From: Ochotona curzoniae | Lineage: Eukaryota > Chordata > Mammalia > Lagomorpha > Ochotonidae | Assembly (NCBI RefSeq): GCF_017591425.1 | Contig: NW_024464918.1 | Span: 4,648,001 to 4,712,000 of the forward strand | Reading direction: 5' to 3' | Length of the DNA stretch: 64,000 nucleotides | In this document: positions 46,285 through 58,424 of the stretch, piece by piece | How the letters are laid out: every line of letters starts with the position of its first letter | Position numbering within the stretch: position 1 is the stretch's first letter | Translations under genes and position numbers: made by a program | The notes under the pieces: generated by a model | The model's input: the letters and a program-made list of their open reading frames with translations, nothing else | Told to the model about the DNA's origin: nothing | Databases searched by the model: none

Positions 46285-46835
46285 TTTATTATTATTATTA
46301 TTATCATTTTATGATACAGTTCCATAGGCCACTGGGATTTCCCTTATCCCCACCCCAATTCTCCCCACCACCACCACCTAGTTCCTCTATATCATTATTA
46401 CTAAAGTATAGTTCTTCATACACAGTCATATGTCCATCACTGTGGGTATGGACAATGGCAGGAAGTCCAGCATCCTATTGTCAAGATAGAGTAAACAGTT
46501 TCATTGTAAGTCCATCTTTGTCTGGAAGTAAAAATGCATACTACTCTGTATCCTCACATCTGGATATGTTAGTCTCCATTTCACAGCTACCATACATCCC
46601 CTCAAATGAAAAGTCATAATAGAAAATCAACAATAGAAAGAACACAGAAATTTACAATGTCATGAAGTTAAATAACATGTTACTAGATAGGACAGTCTCC
46701 GTTACACAGCTACTATACATCCCCTTAAACGAAAAGCCTGTTGTTGATTCTGTTTTGTGGCTTTTCATTTAAGGGGATGTACTGTAACTTTTCTAATTGG
46801 TTTAACTGTAGAGATGTCTTTCAATAAGAACTGAA
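46285..46835 (-). repeat. Lagomorph L1 3' UTR, antisense, rearranged
   Basis: Starts with the reverse complement of the L1 tail, (ATT)n then TTTATGATACAGTTCCATAG, exactly as in the copy at 62565. An internal block with TCACAGCTACCATACATCCC (46580-46615) recurs about 130 bp on as TACACAGCTACTATACATCC (46703-46738), and again in inverted orientation at 46759-46785, making a hairpin. No ORF2 sequence is present. Confidence 0.8.
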
Positions 46836-46842
46836 TAGACAG

Positions 46843-47110
46843 GGGCTGGCACTATGGCACAGCAAGTTAAACAACCACCTGCAATGCTGGCATTCCAATT
46901 CCAATCCAGCTTCTTGTTCATGTCCCTGGGAAAGCAATGAAAATGAACTAAGTCCCTGGGCCCCTACACCCATGTGGCAGACCCAGAAGAGCTCCTGACT
47001 CCTGGCTTTGGTCTGGCCTTTCTCATTGGCCACTGCAGTCATTTGATGCAGTCATCTCTCCTCTTCTCTCTGTAACTTCTGACTTTTAAATAAACAAAGT
47101 ATTAGGGGAA
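46843..47110 (+). repeat. CSINE, middle-aged
   Basis: GGGGCTGGCACTATGGCACA at the head is closer to the rabbit-type head than to the young copies here. GGGAAAGCAATGAAAATG, CCCATGTGGCAGACCCAGAA and a CTTTTAAATAAACAAAGTAT end follow. Confidence 0.88.
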
Positions 47111-47187
47111 AAAAAACCCTAACAAAGGAAGGCAATGTTTACCAGCATCCACAAATTACTAGTTTCTTTGAGTAAGTATAGTTGTGG

Positions 47188-47472
47188 AGGGAAGATTCTG
47201 TGGCACAGTTCATTAAGTTGTTACTTGCCATACTGGAACCCAGTCTGGAGTGCTGGTTTGAGTCTGACTGCTCTACTTCTAATTCAGCTTCTGTTAACCC
47301 CTTTAGGAGGTGGCAGGTAATGGCCCAAGTATTTAGGTACACACCGTTCATATGGAAGACTCAGTTGGAGTACTGCTGCCTGGTGGACCTGGTCCAGCTC
47401 CGGTTGGCAGTTGCATACGTTTTGGCATTCACCCAAAGAACAGAATTCTGTTCCTTCAGTCAGGTTCTTTCA

Positions 47473-47544
<72 letters not shown>

Positions 47545-47573
47545 TCTTAAACAAATGAATAAATTCTTAAAAG
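47188..47573 (+). repeat. Old CSINE with expanded (TG)n in its 3' region
   Basis: AGATTCTGTGGCACAGTTCA, GTCTGACTGCTCTACTTC, GGCAGGTAATGGCCCAAGTA and CATTCACCCAAAGAACAG give the SINE order. A 64-bp TG array (47476-47539) then sits between the body and the usual end, TCTCTTAAACAAATGAATAA. Confidence 0.8.
47476..47539. repeat. (TG)32 microsatellite
   Basis: About 32 uninterrupted TG units, the longest dinucleotide array in the window, with potential to form Z-DNA. Confidence 0.97.
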
Positions 47574-47574
47574 T

Positions 47575-48210
47575 TGGATGTTGAGGGAGTTGGCTGTGGG
47601 ACGCAGTGCTGACTAACAGAAAGGGAATGGAAACAGTAGTGTTACTCCTAGGCTTTGCTCCTTTTTCTGCGTTCTTTCTTCTCTGGCTGAACTGCAGAGC
47701 AGAGCAGCACCTGAATCTCACACCCAAGACACCTTCTCCATCTTCATCCTACTGTGACTGGAGGAAGTAACAGCATGAAGTCAAGTCACTGGGGTTGTTT
47801 ACCTCTAACAAGACACACTCAATTAACATTTTCCCCCAAAGAGGCACAGAATCTCTGACTATGTGTGGCTTGCACATGAAAAAAGCTAAATACTTTTAAA
47901 AACTATAAAATGTATGGAAGGTAATCACACATATTCCAAACAAAATGATGATGTGCACAGAAGGATTCTAAATGGTTTTTTTTAATGATTTTAAATTAAA
48001 TTCCCCAGGAATTTCGAACTCACTCATAAGCTATCAGATCGTACATATTTTCCAAACTGAATTATTTCCAGAGCTGAGAGAAAAAATCAATTTCTCTAAG
48101 GAATGCCTTCTAAATCAATGCAGCTCATAGCTTGACCTAAACATGCATTTTTCATTATTTTGTGGAGGTGGGTTGGCTTAGAAAGACTGCTGACATGGGA
48201 GCAGGGGACT
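47575..48210. other. No gene or repeat recognised
   Basis: Nothing seen beyond ordinary AT-rich DNA. Confidence 0.5.
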
Positions 48211-48214
48211 TACC

Positions 48215-48320
48215 TGATGGGCAGTTTTAATGAGCTGTGCATCCTGAGCAAGCCTCCTGCACTCTCTGGACGTCCTTGTCCTCTCTGGTAAAACACAAAT
48301 GCTAAAGAGAGATGTGTCAT
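48215..48320 (+). repeat. MIR-like fragment
   Basis: CCTGAGCAAGCCTCCTGCAC, TCTGGACGTCCTTGTCCTCT and GGTAAAACACAAATGCTAAA follow the MIR middle section. Confidence 0.5.
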
Positions 48321-48324
48321 GGCT

Positions 48325-49430
48325 CCAGGTATCTGGCAGCCGCCCTCATAGCTTCCTGCATCTAAGGATGAAGTGGGGATTAAGCCTTTTGCTAACCTTG
48401 GGCAGTGGTCAGGGCTTAGAACACCTGCAGTGACTGAGATTTTTTCTATTTGCCAGGGAGTGTTAGGAACGAGTGCTCAATTCTTGAAAGTCAAGCTTAG
48501 GATAATTTAGTACTGTAAAAACTTAAAGAAGAAAGAGACCCATGCTCCTGGGTCTTAAGATGCACTAGTGTGGACTAGGTCAATCAATAGAACTTGAAAA
48601 GATTTTCTCAACGATGGAGTAGTAAAGCCATCAATTTCTCAGAACTATCAAAACCACTCAAGTACATTTGAACACTCTTCCCCACATCAGGGTCTAGGGA
48701 GTCATCAAATGACCACCACCCATCCTTGGGGATTGACTGTAATTTGACAGTAAGCAGCAGCCCCGTCCCTTTCCCTGCCTGCAGACACAGGAGAAAAAAA
48801 AACTGGAAACATTTGTCCCACCCACCTCGCTTCATACCTGACCACCCTCACCCTAATCAGAGGCCTATGTGGAGGTGCATGCCTTTCAACTACGTAAACA
48901 ATATTAAAAAGAAAATTTTAAAAATTTTAAGATAAATCATTTTAAAAAGATAAACTTTCATGGTACCCATGGTTAATCAACAGGTTAGTTAGATTAGATT
49001 TCCAAATCAATAAAAACAAACTAGAGTCAATTCAGAGGTAGTGAACAGATGTCTGATTTAATGGAACGTTTTATGTAATCCGATTTATTGGTAAAGCCCA
49101 GAGGAAACAGCTGAAGGAAAATGAAAGAATTTCCGGTGATACAAAACAAAGAATCTTTCCCAGAAGGCCCCCAGACTCGCATATGGCTTCACCCATGGGC
49201 AGCTCCTGGTACCTGCAATTACACACGGTTCTTCTTGTTGAGATGTTACAAGGACAGCTCCGGGACTTAAATGAAGAGGAATAGCAGCAGGTGGGGATGG
49301 ACAGCAAGGCTGATCCCATATCTTGGCTACTGAGCATAGTCCTGCCATAGCATAGACATGTAAGTACCTCTCCCACGTGCTGATTTCATTTCTGATACAT
49401 ACTTGCTAGATGCTAGATCATAAGGTAGTT
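48325..49430. other. No gene recognised
   Basis: Overlapping minus-strand frames at 49071-49376 (about 100 codons) have no known features. Confidence 0.5.
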
Positions 49431-49434
49431 TCAG

Positions 49435-49930
49435 TTATTTTATTTGTATCAGGTGAACACATTTACTGTACCTCACAATATAGATTTAGAACCATAGTGA
49501 TACTTTCTACCCTGTTCTCCATCCTGCTCGTATCCCCACCCCTCTGTCCTCCTCCTTCATTTATCCATTCATTCATTCATTTATTTTAATTATTAAACAA
49601 CAGCCAAAAGTTTAGCCCTCTGTTAAGTAAAAAAAAAAAATCCAACAAATATCTAGCAGAAAAAAACCCACTGCTCCTAAAGAGTACGAACAAAGGTTGT
49701 ATGCACTAACCAAATCTCAAATGTCAATTTTGCTCATATAGATTAATTTTTGTACTCTATATATATTACTCTCTACATTTTGTACCCACTCTCTCTCCAT
49801 ATATATATTATTATATATATATAAATAAAAAGAAAAAATATATATGTATATCATTGCAGATAAGGGAAAAACATGAGATTGAGCTTTTTGGGACTGGTTT
49901 ATTAGCTTAAGCATAATGGTTTCCAGCTAA
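49435..49930 (-). repeat. L1 3' end, antisense, with AT-rich interior
   Basis: TAGCCCTCTGTTAAGTAAAA, then CTTTTTGGGACTGGTTTATT and AGCTTAAGCATAATGGTTTC match the reverse complement of L1 3' untranslated sequence and the ORF2 end. Sequence between them is AT-rich with TATATA runs (49757-49850). Confidence 0.7.
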
Positions 49931-49944
49931 CATCCAACTCAACC

Positions 49945-50165
49945 TAGAGGTTAAGGTGTCCACATCCCAAATGGGTTGATTCCAGGCTCTGTCTACTAAT
50001 TCCAGATGATGTAGACTCTGGGAGGAAGTGGTGATGCAGAGAACAGCTGGGTACCTGTGGAGATCTATATAGCGGTCCCTACTCCAGGTTGTAGCCCCAG
50101 TGAAGCCCCAGCTGGTGTAGGCATTTGGGTGATGACAGAAACACTTTCTCATTGTCTGTCTCTTA
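49945..50165 (+). repeat. Old CSINE, partial
   Basis: AACCTAGAGGTTAAGGTGTC, CACATCCCAAATGGGTTGAT, CTGGGAGGAAGTGGTGATGC and GTGTAGGCATTTGGGTGATG follow the order of an older SINE subfamily. It directly abuts the L1 fragment at 49930. Confidence 0.7.
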
Positions 50166-50169
50166 CTTC

Positions 50170-53100
50170 CTCCCTTCCCCACCCTGCATGGCGCGGAAGT
50201 GCATGTGTGTGCTACTCAAGTAAATAATTGGACAAATGATATAAATCTTCAAATCCTCTTCTAAGCCTCTCTCTTGATGGGTCATCTGAGAATAGGTACT
50301 AGTCTTGTTTAATGCACATAGTAGGCCAGCTCCTTCCCTGACTGTCAGTGATGTCTTCCTTGCCTCCAGTCCTCCCAATCATCAATTTTTGATGGATCAC
50401 TCACTTCATTCTTCATTTTACTGAATGCTTAGCACATCTGACACACAAAGTAGATCTTTTCACTTTTTTAAAAAATTGAGATATAATTTACATATAGTAA
50501 AATTTGTCTTTCTTTGATCTAAAATATTGAGATTTAACAAACACATAGGATCATTTGAAATACATTTCTACTCTATACAGCAAAGTTATTTTCAGCAACA
50601 AATATAATCAGGAAGAAATTTTTCTTGATATATTATTTATTTATAATAAACAATTTTAAGTATATTCTATCATGACTTTAAAATACCACTATTTTAGACA
50701 GATATCATGAATGTGGAATAAAATTTGTACCAGTTAAATCAAAATATTGCACACTTCAGTTTACACTGTTCCACTGGTTCCAGTTTTCCTCCAGGTGGCC
50801 ACACAGAATACAAGTGAAGAAATCTGCAAACACTATGCCAGCATGACTATTTCCAAATCCACTATCTAAATGCATGAATATGCAGGTTGGAGACATAAAC
50901 CGACCCAAAATAAGCAGCAGCCGGTGATTCCAAACCATGAGGAACTTGTCACTATGAAGACCAGTTTGCAAAGCTATTTCCAATCAAGCAAATGACCAGA
51001 GAGAAATATTTTGCTAGGAAAATGCCAACATTTTTCTCAAAGTCCTAATAGATGCTGGGAATCTAACTCAAAGCCCAGGAGCAGCAAGCCATAACAGCAG
51101 TTGTTTTGTTTTTTGCCTGTCTTTCCAGAAAACTCCCCAGAGCACTATGGTCAGCAGTTTTCATTTCTAAAATCATTGACAAATTCCATTCACCGCTACC
51201 ATTTGCATTTCCAGCAGAAATTGTTAACCCCTGTTCTTGAATAGAAACAACATACAACAAACATGGGAGCAAAAGTCCAACCATAATACATTTACAATGA
51301 ATAACTGTCTCATGAGTGATACTTCCACACATTTCTGAAAAGAACCACAAACATGGATGATCTGTAGTGGAGGCCCCGCAATCACTGCCCTTTGCACTCA
51401 CCACAAACAGATCTCAAGTATCTGCTTGGCTAACTCCTCAGCTCTCTGCAGAGCTGATACATCATGACTTATTGATTGCTGCTCCGACCACAAACAATGT
51501 TATCCTCCACTGACATCAGCAGTTAGTACTATGTTTCTACTTTGGCCATCCCACCAAAAAAGAAGAAGAAGAAAAATACAGAGGAGGAGGAGGAGGAGGA
51601 GAAGCAGCAGCAGCAGCAGAAGCATGCACCCCTATGTACAGCCATCATTCACCCACACTGAATCATTCACAATGCTTAGGACTGAGGGGTCAAAGAACTA
51701 GAACTGATTTGAGCAGTCAAAGTAGGCATTGGCTTCTATAACTAAAAGTCCAATTAGAACTGGTTTACTGTGGTTTACTACAAACCTCTCTAGAATGCTC
51801 TTAACTTCATCCAATGGGCTGACTTTATCTTCAGTTTGCCTTGCTTTACAGCACCAAAGAAGCTAAAGTTGTTTCAGTTTTACTATCTGCAGCTTCTGTA
51901 TTTTGATGGTGGACTCTCAGAGAGAAAACTTCTTTCTGGCAGACCTCTTCTCATTGAATTTAACTAAACCACATTTCCATTCATGAGCCAGTCAACCCAG
52001 CCAGGCTTATGAGATCACCCCTTCTATATCCTGCTTATGCAGAAGACCCATAATACACTGGGACTTCACCTACATTAATGCAATCTGGGTGTGACAGTAT
52101 ATTAATTTTATTTGTTGCTCAAAAAATTTTATTAAATCTCCATGCTTTGAAGTTTAAAATGGTTGGTCTCCTAAATAATTATGTTGTGCTATACCAGAGA
52201 TACTCATACCATACACTGGCAACACTAGGCAAGATGGGGGAAGGAGGATGGGGAGTGAGTAAAGAGTAAGTGCATAGACAGAGCATGCAGCATGTCACTG
52301 GGTCTGAGTTCCCTGACTTGACTCGGGAGAGATTCCCAGGAAAATGATGGAAATAAAGTTTTTAAATGGTGGATTATGGAGGATTTTAACTTCACAGTCA
52401 AAGAATTTTGGTGACTGCAGGGAAGATTATGTTGAAAGAATTGTTTTAATAATTTTAAACCAAAAAAAGGAGTATGTTGAAAGATAACATTGATGAGACT
52501 ATCAAAGACTCATTAGAATAGAAGATCTTTACAATAACACAGAAATAAAGGTCACAAGACAAACTGAGCAGGAAAATCATAGAAGGGAAGCATTTCAAAG
52601 TGGAAATGGGAATGGAGAAATGTCAGGCAGAGCATGTGTAGAATGAGAAGTCTTATCATGACTTCTTAGCATGATTTCCTTAGCATCAGGATCTCTGCTA
52701 TAAGAAGATCTCATACAGTCTAATTAGAGTTTCTGAATGCATGCGTTTGTGTGGCTAACTTATTGTCCAGATTCCTATCCAACACATTCTTGAGTCTGTC
52801 CTAAATTAGCACTGCTCTAAGAGAAGGAAGTTGTGACTGGTAAAACTTGAAAGAACAATGACATCACTGAATGAGTAGGACCAGCAAACTGACACTGAAA
52901 ACCAGAGTTCATAAACTCCTCTGGACCTCGCTCCCCCATTAAAAGCAGTACTACTGGATCTCTCCTTCCACCTCTGCCCTGCAGTTATGCCATTCTCCAT
53001 CCCCCCACCCTCTCCTAGCCCCTTCTCCCTTGAAGAGCTCCAGCCCAGGTTCCACACCACGGAGGCATAATAGATTTTTCATGCAGACAGCTGCTAGCAC

Positions 53101-53775
53101 TCCGTTTCTAGATGGTGCAGTCTTCTTAAAGCCTGTCAGGCATCTTCCTGGAAGAGTGGACCAAAGCAGCAGGTGCTAGGAGGAAGCTGCTGTGGGATCA
53201 GTGGAGCTCAGCACAGAATTGCACTGGCAGGCTGCCCGCTCACTTGCTGTAAGTTGTTTTACAATCATTTCTGCTCTGCATCCTGGATCTTGTGACTCCT
53301 AATTCACAGTGTTGCTGGCTTTGAGCCACCACAGTCCTCGGGGAGCAGCTCCCAGCAGCTTCATCCTAGAGCGCTGGGAAGCAGAGGCCCAGCTGGATGT
53401 GGCTGCTGTGCTGCTCTTGCAGCGGTGGTCTTGGGACTCCGGGGCATACCAAGTGGCTGCCCTGAAGTAAGGGAGCAGAGCACTTGGTCTCCTGGACAGG
53501 TGGTGGGTAGTCACAGTGCCAACTACTCTGAGGTTCCAGGAGATATGAAACTACAGGTAAACCTCGGGAACAAAATGATGACGGATGTCTGCTCATCTGG
53601 CAGATGCCAGTGAGGCAACACTGAGTCCTGGTTCCCAGACATCCCCTTGATTAGACTTTTCTGAGACTATTTCCTGAGTTTGAACATTACTGGAAACCAT
53701 ACAAATACAGATGGCCAGCTCCCAACTTCTTGCTTCCTGATCTTTCTGAATACTCTGGTTAAAAATAAAATCATT
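50170..53775. other. No gene recognised; possible L1M trace and trinucleotide tract
   Basis: AATTGAGATATAATTTACAT at about 50475-50494 resembles an old L1 3' end, but the match is short. The compound trinucleotide tract lies at 51555-51623. The minus frame at 51063-51404 (113 codons) and the overlapping frames at 53299-53613 have no family features. Confidence 0.45.
51555..51623. repeat. Compound trinucleotide tract (AAG)n(GAG)n(CAG)n
   Basis: An A-rich lead passes into AAG units, a short break, about seven GAG units, one AAG, then about five CAG units and a final AAG. Confidence 0.95.
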
Positions 53776-53779
53776 AAAT

Positions 53780-53990
53780 GTAAATAACAACCATAACGAT
53801 AAAGTAATAGTAACTACTATACTGAGGTTTTCTATGTGCTAGTAACACAACAATCCCATGAGCTCCATACTGTTGTCATCCTCGTTTTACAAATGAGAAA
53901 ACAGAATCTAAAATGTGAAATGCCTTACTGACTGCCACGTAGTAAATGAGAGGAAGAACCACAACTGGAGCTCAGATTTGGAAGGGCCTA
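53780..53990 (-). repeat. MIR relic, antisense
   Basis: TAGTAACTACTATACTGAGG, TTCTATGTGCTAGTAACACA, CTCGTTTTACAAATGAGAAA and GGAAGAACCACAACTGGAGC follow the reverse-complement MIR order across most of the element. Confidence 0.7.
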
Positions 53991-54139
53991 GAGCTAGAAG
54001 AGTACTTATTGAACACAGAACTCAGAATATTCCTAGACAGAAGTCCCTGAAAGTCCAAATATTTGGATTTCATGTAACTGAATACATTTTTAACATAATC
54101 AAATACCTTCTTTTCCCCTCCTACAAATTAAGTTAATTA

Positions 54140-54475
54140 AGTGTTGCTGAGAGTACAAATTAGGAAAATTGTTTTGGAAAACCACTGGCATTATGTGCTA
54201 AGGCTGTTGATTTCCAAATACTAAGCTCCAGTAATTTTATTACTAGGGATATTTTCAAAAGAAGTATCTGCGCCAGAAGGAATGTGCAAGAATGTTCGCG
54301 GCAGCATGATTTGTCACAACCCTAAAGGGCAAATGGGCTACATTGGCGGAGATTGCTAACACAATTAAATATCACACAGAATTTTAAAAATAATGAATCT
54401 AGCCACACACAGTAACATGGATGAATACCCTATAAAGAAAGTCAGACAAACAAAACTAGAGAACACATGTTGCAG
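54140..54475 (+). repeat. Ancient L1M-type L1 relic interrupted by a younger L1
   Basis: GAAAATTGTTTTGGAAAACC, TGTGCAAGAATGTTCGCGGC, CACAGTAACATGGATGAATA and CCTATAAAGAAAGTCAGACA are the order of an old L1 3' region on the plus strand. It ends at the T-rich tail of the antisense L1 at 54478. Confidence 0.7.
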
Positions 54476-54477
54476 AT

Positions 54478-57400
54478 TCAATGCATTTATTTTTATTTTT
54501 TTCCAGTTTTTTAAATAGATTTTTTTAATGTTTGGAAACATAGGCACAGAGATGCCCCTTTCCATCTCTCCCCTCCTTTCTCCCCCTCCCATATTATTAC
54601 AGAAGGACAGTCCTTCAGCAACAGTCACAAGTCTAACATTCTGCTATTTAAGTGTATCATGACATTGTAAGTATTGGCAAGGATAGAAAGTCTAATATCC
54701 TGCTGTCATGGTAGATTTAACAGTTTTATCGGGAGTCCTCCTTTTATTCAGGAGTAGAGATGCAAGCTGCAATGTATCTTCACTTCTCCATATGCTAGTC
54801 TCCATTATACATCAGTGAGAATATATGTACGTACAGGCTTACCTATATATTTATTTAAGTTCTTTGTGTGTGAAGGCTGTCTTGTATCAGAGAGAACATT
54901 TAATATGTGTCCTCTTTGGATTGGCTTATTTCACTGAGTGTAATGGTCTCCAGCTGGGACCATTTTGTTGCAAATGGCAGAACTTCATTCTTTTTATGGG
55001 CTGAGTAGTATTCCATAGAGTAGCTGTATCCTAGTTTCTTTATCCATTTCTCTTCTGATGGGCATCTGGGTTGTTTCCATGTCTTCACTATTATGAACTG
55101 TGCAGCTATAAATACAAGATTACAGGTCATTTTTCTCATGTGCAGATTTAATTTCCTTAGGATATATTAATAGAGGTGGGATAGCTAGGTCATACGGTAG
55201 CTCTATTTTCAATTGTCTTAGCATTCTCCAGACTGACTTCCATAGTGGTTGTACTAGTGTATGCTCCCAGCAACTGCGAAGCAGGAGACCTTTCTCCCCA
55301 CATCCACATCAGGAGGTACTGTCAGTAAGATTCTGAATGTAGGCCAATCTCACTCAAATTAGGTGGAACCTCAATGTGGTCTTCATTTGTACTTCCTTAT
55401 TAGCCAGGGAGCCTAAGCATTTCTTCATATGTTTATTAGCCATTTGAATTTGTTCTTTTGAAAAATGCCTGCTTATTTTCCTTACCCATTTCTTCATAGG
55501 GTTGTTTGTTTTGCTGTCGGTGAGTTTATGAAGCTCTTTGTAAGTTCTGGATATTGTTGTGTAGTGTGCAAAGATCTTCTCCCATTCTTTTGGGATTTCT
55601 ATTCTGTCCAACTAATCATCTTCTCTGTTTCTGTACCAGTACCAGACTGTTTTGATGATTACTGCTCTGTAGTATGTCCTGAAGTCTAGAATTGTGATTC
55701 CTCCAATTTTATTTTTACTCATCAGGATAGCTTTGACAATTCGTGGTTTCTTGTGTTTCCAGATGAATTTTTGTATCATTTTTTTTTTCTATTTCTGAGA
55801 AGAATGCTGTCGGGATTTTCACTGGAACTGTATTGAATCCAAAATGACTTTTGGCAATATGGACAGTTTGATGACGCTGATTCCACCAACCAAGCAACAT
55901 GGTAAATTTCTCCATCTTTCAATGTCTTCTTTTTCTTTCTTTTTTTAATGAATTGTAATGACTTGGTTAGGCATATTCCAAGGTACTTAAGATTCTCTCC
56001 ACTATTTTAAATGGGACTGTATTACAAGTGTTCTTTCTCAGCCACAGATCTATTTGTGTGTACTAGGGCCATTGTTTTATGTTCATTAATTTTGTATCAT
56101 ACTACCCTGTCAAACATTTTTATGAGTTCCAATAGTTTCCTTATTGAGTCTTCAGGTTCTCCTATGTATAGAATCATGTTGTCTGTAGAGAGGGATAATT
56201 TTAATTCCTTATTTCCAATTTGAATCCCTTTAGCTTCTTTTTCTTGCTAATAACTCTAGTGAGGACTTCTAATACTAGCCATGATGAAAGTGACATCCTT
56301 GTCTAGTTTCAGATCCTAATGGAAAAACTTCCAGTCTTCCCATTTAGTATGATGATTGAGATTTTCACAAATTGCATTTATTGTGTTGTAGAATGTTCCT
56401 TCTAAGCCTCTCTTGCTTAGGGTTTTTAGCAGCAAGAGGTATTAGACTTTATCAAATGCCTCCTCCGCATCTATTGAAACGAGCATATGGTTTTTATTCT
56501 GCAATTTGTTGATGTGGTATATCACATTTATTGATTTGTCTGTGTTAAACCATCTGTGTATGCCCAAAGTGAACTCCAACTGGTCTGAGTGAATGATTTA
56601 TGCGATATATTGTTATCCTCTATTGGCTAACATTTCGTTGAACATTTCTGCATCTAAGTTCATTAGGGATACCGGTCTGTTCTCTCTGCTGAGTCTCTAC
56701 TTGCCTTTAGAATTAAGGTGATATAAGAGTTTAGACGAACTGCCTCCCTTTTGATTGCTTTGAATGGCTTGTGGAGGATTGGGATATGATCTTCTTGAAA
56801 AATTTGGTAGAATTCAGCAGTGAATCCATCCCATCCAGGGTTTTTCTTTGCTGGGAGGGATTAACTAGCGATTAAATCTCCATCCTTGGTACAGGTCTAT
56901 TTAGATGAATTGCATCATAATTCAATTTTGGTAGAGTATATGTGTCCAAAAATCTATCTGTTTGATCTAGTTATCCAAATTCATCCGTGTATAGTTGCTT
57001 GTAATAATAGTTCCTATTTATTCTATGCATCTCTGAGGTATCCGTTATTAGATGTGCTTTTCTAATTCTGTGTGTTTATATGTTCTCCTTTTTAGATTAA
57101 TTAGGTTAGTAGGGAATCAATTTATTACTTTTCTCAAAGAACCAGCTTTTTGTTCCATTGATTTCATGTACTGTGCTTTTGATCACTATTTGGTTATTTC
57201 CTCCCTTATTCTGATTATTTCTTTTTTTCTGCTAATCTTTGGGTTAATTTATTGTTTTTCTACATCCTTCAGACGTGTAGCTAGCCATTTTTTGATGCCG
57301 TTCTCATTTCTTGACATAAGCATTGCCTGAAATGAACTTTCTCTTAACATTGTGTTGACTGTGCCCCATCAGTTCTGATATGTTGTGTTGATGCCTTCAC

Positions 57401-58420
57401 TTGTTTTAAGGAATGTTTTTTATTTCCTCTTTGATTTCTTCTATAACCCATTGTTCATTTGGCAGTACGTCGTTCAGTCTCTGAATATCTGCATATCTTC
57501 TGGGGTGCTATGACTTGTTGTTCTCCTGTTTTACTCCATGATGGTCTGAGAAGATGCACGGTATGATTCTATTTTTTTAAAATCTGTTGAGCCTTGTTTT
57601 GTGACCTATAATATGATCAATCCTAAATAAAGATACATGTACTGATAAAAAGTAAGGATGAAAGTTTCTGTACCTATCAATTAAACCCATTTGTTCTACT
57701 ATTGTCTGCATGAGCTATACTTTACCTTGATAAGTTTCTGTCTTGTCATTCTGTCCATTGAGGTTAGTGGGGTGGTAATGTTCCCCATTATTATTGAATT
57801 GGAGGTTATTTCTCCCCTTAAATGCATTAATATTTGTTTCACTTAGCAGGTGCCCTGGCATTTGGTGCACATACATTTATTATCATAATTTCTTCCTGCT
57901 GAATGGATCCCCTGATCATTATCTAGCATCCTTCTTTATCTCTTCTAACACTTTTCACATCAAAGTCTATATTATATAATATTAGAATGGCTATATCAAC
58001 TTGTGTTTCTTTTTTATTAGCCTGTAATATCTTTTTCTGTCCTTTCACTTTCAGATTCCACATACCTGTTGGTGAGATTCATTTCTCACACTCAACAGAC
58101 AGATAAGTCCTGTTTTTTTTTAATTCAGTCTGCTCATCTATGTAATTTGATTAATGGATTTAATCCATTTATGTTCAGGATTAGGATCAGCAGTAATGAT
58201 TTGACCCTGTCATTTTAGCAATGAATTTCTCATTGCTTGGTTTAGATTTCTTTCGCTATTTCACTGGGACATTCTCCACATTTGCTTTTGGATCTGGTAG
58301 GTACTATTTCTTTTCTCTGTCTGTAGCACATCTTTAAGTAACACTTGTAGGGCAGGTCTGGTAGAGGCAAAGTCTTTAGACTGGTTTGCTTTGGAAGTAT
58401 TTTCTTTCATTTTCAAAGAA
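54478..58420 (-). pseudogene. L1 retrotransposon, 5'-truncated, with broken ORF2
   Basis: The T-rich block at 54478-54530 is the element's A tail in antisense. The 3' untranslated region runs to about 54900. On the minus strand, translated pieces match the C-terminal end of L1 ORF2p: SMEYYSAHKKNEVLPFATKW lies in the piece at 54900-55139, and EWEKIFAHYTTISRTYKELH with the stretch around KKWVRKISRHFSKEQIQMAN in the piece at 55354-55611. A third piece lies at 55715-55915. Toward 58400 the DNA matches earlier ORF2 sequence. ORF2p in a working element provides endonuclease and reverse transcriptase. Here the frame is broken by many stops and shifts, so it is dead. ORF1 is absent. Confidence 0.9.
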
Positions 58421-58424
58421 AAGG

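Noticed and set aside
54900..55915. Reverse transcriptase-like minus-strand frames as possible host genes
   Set aside because: They are separated fragments of L1 ORF2 within a truncated, frame-broken element.
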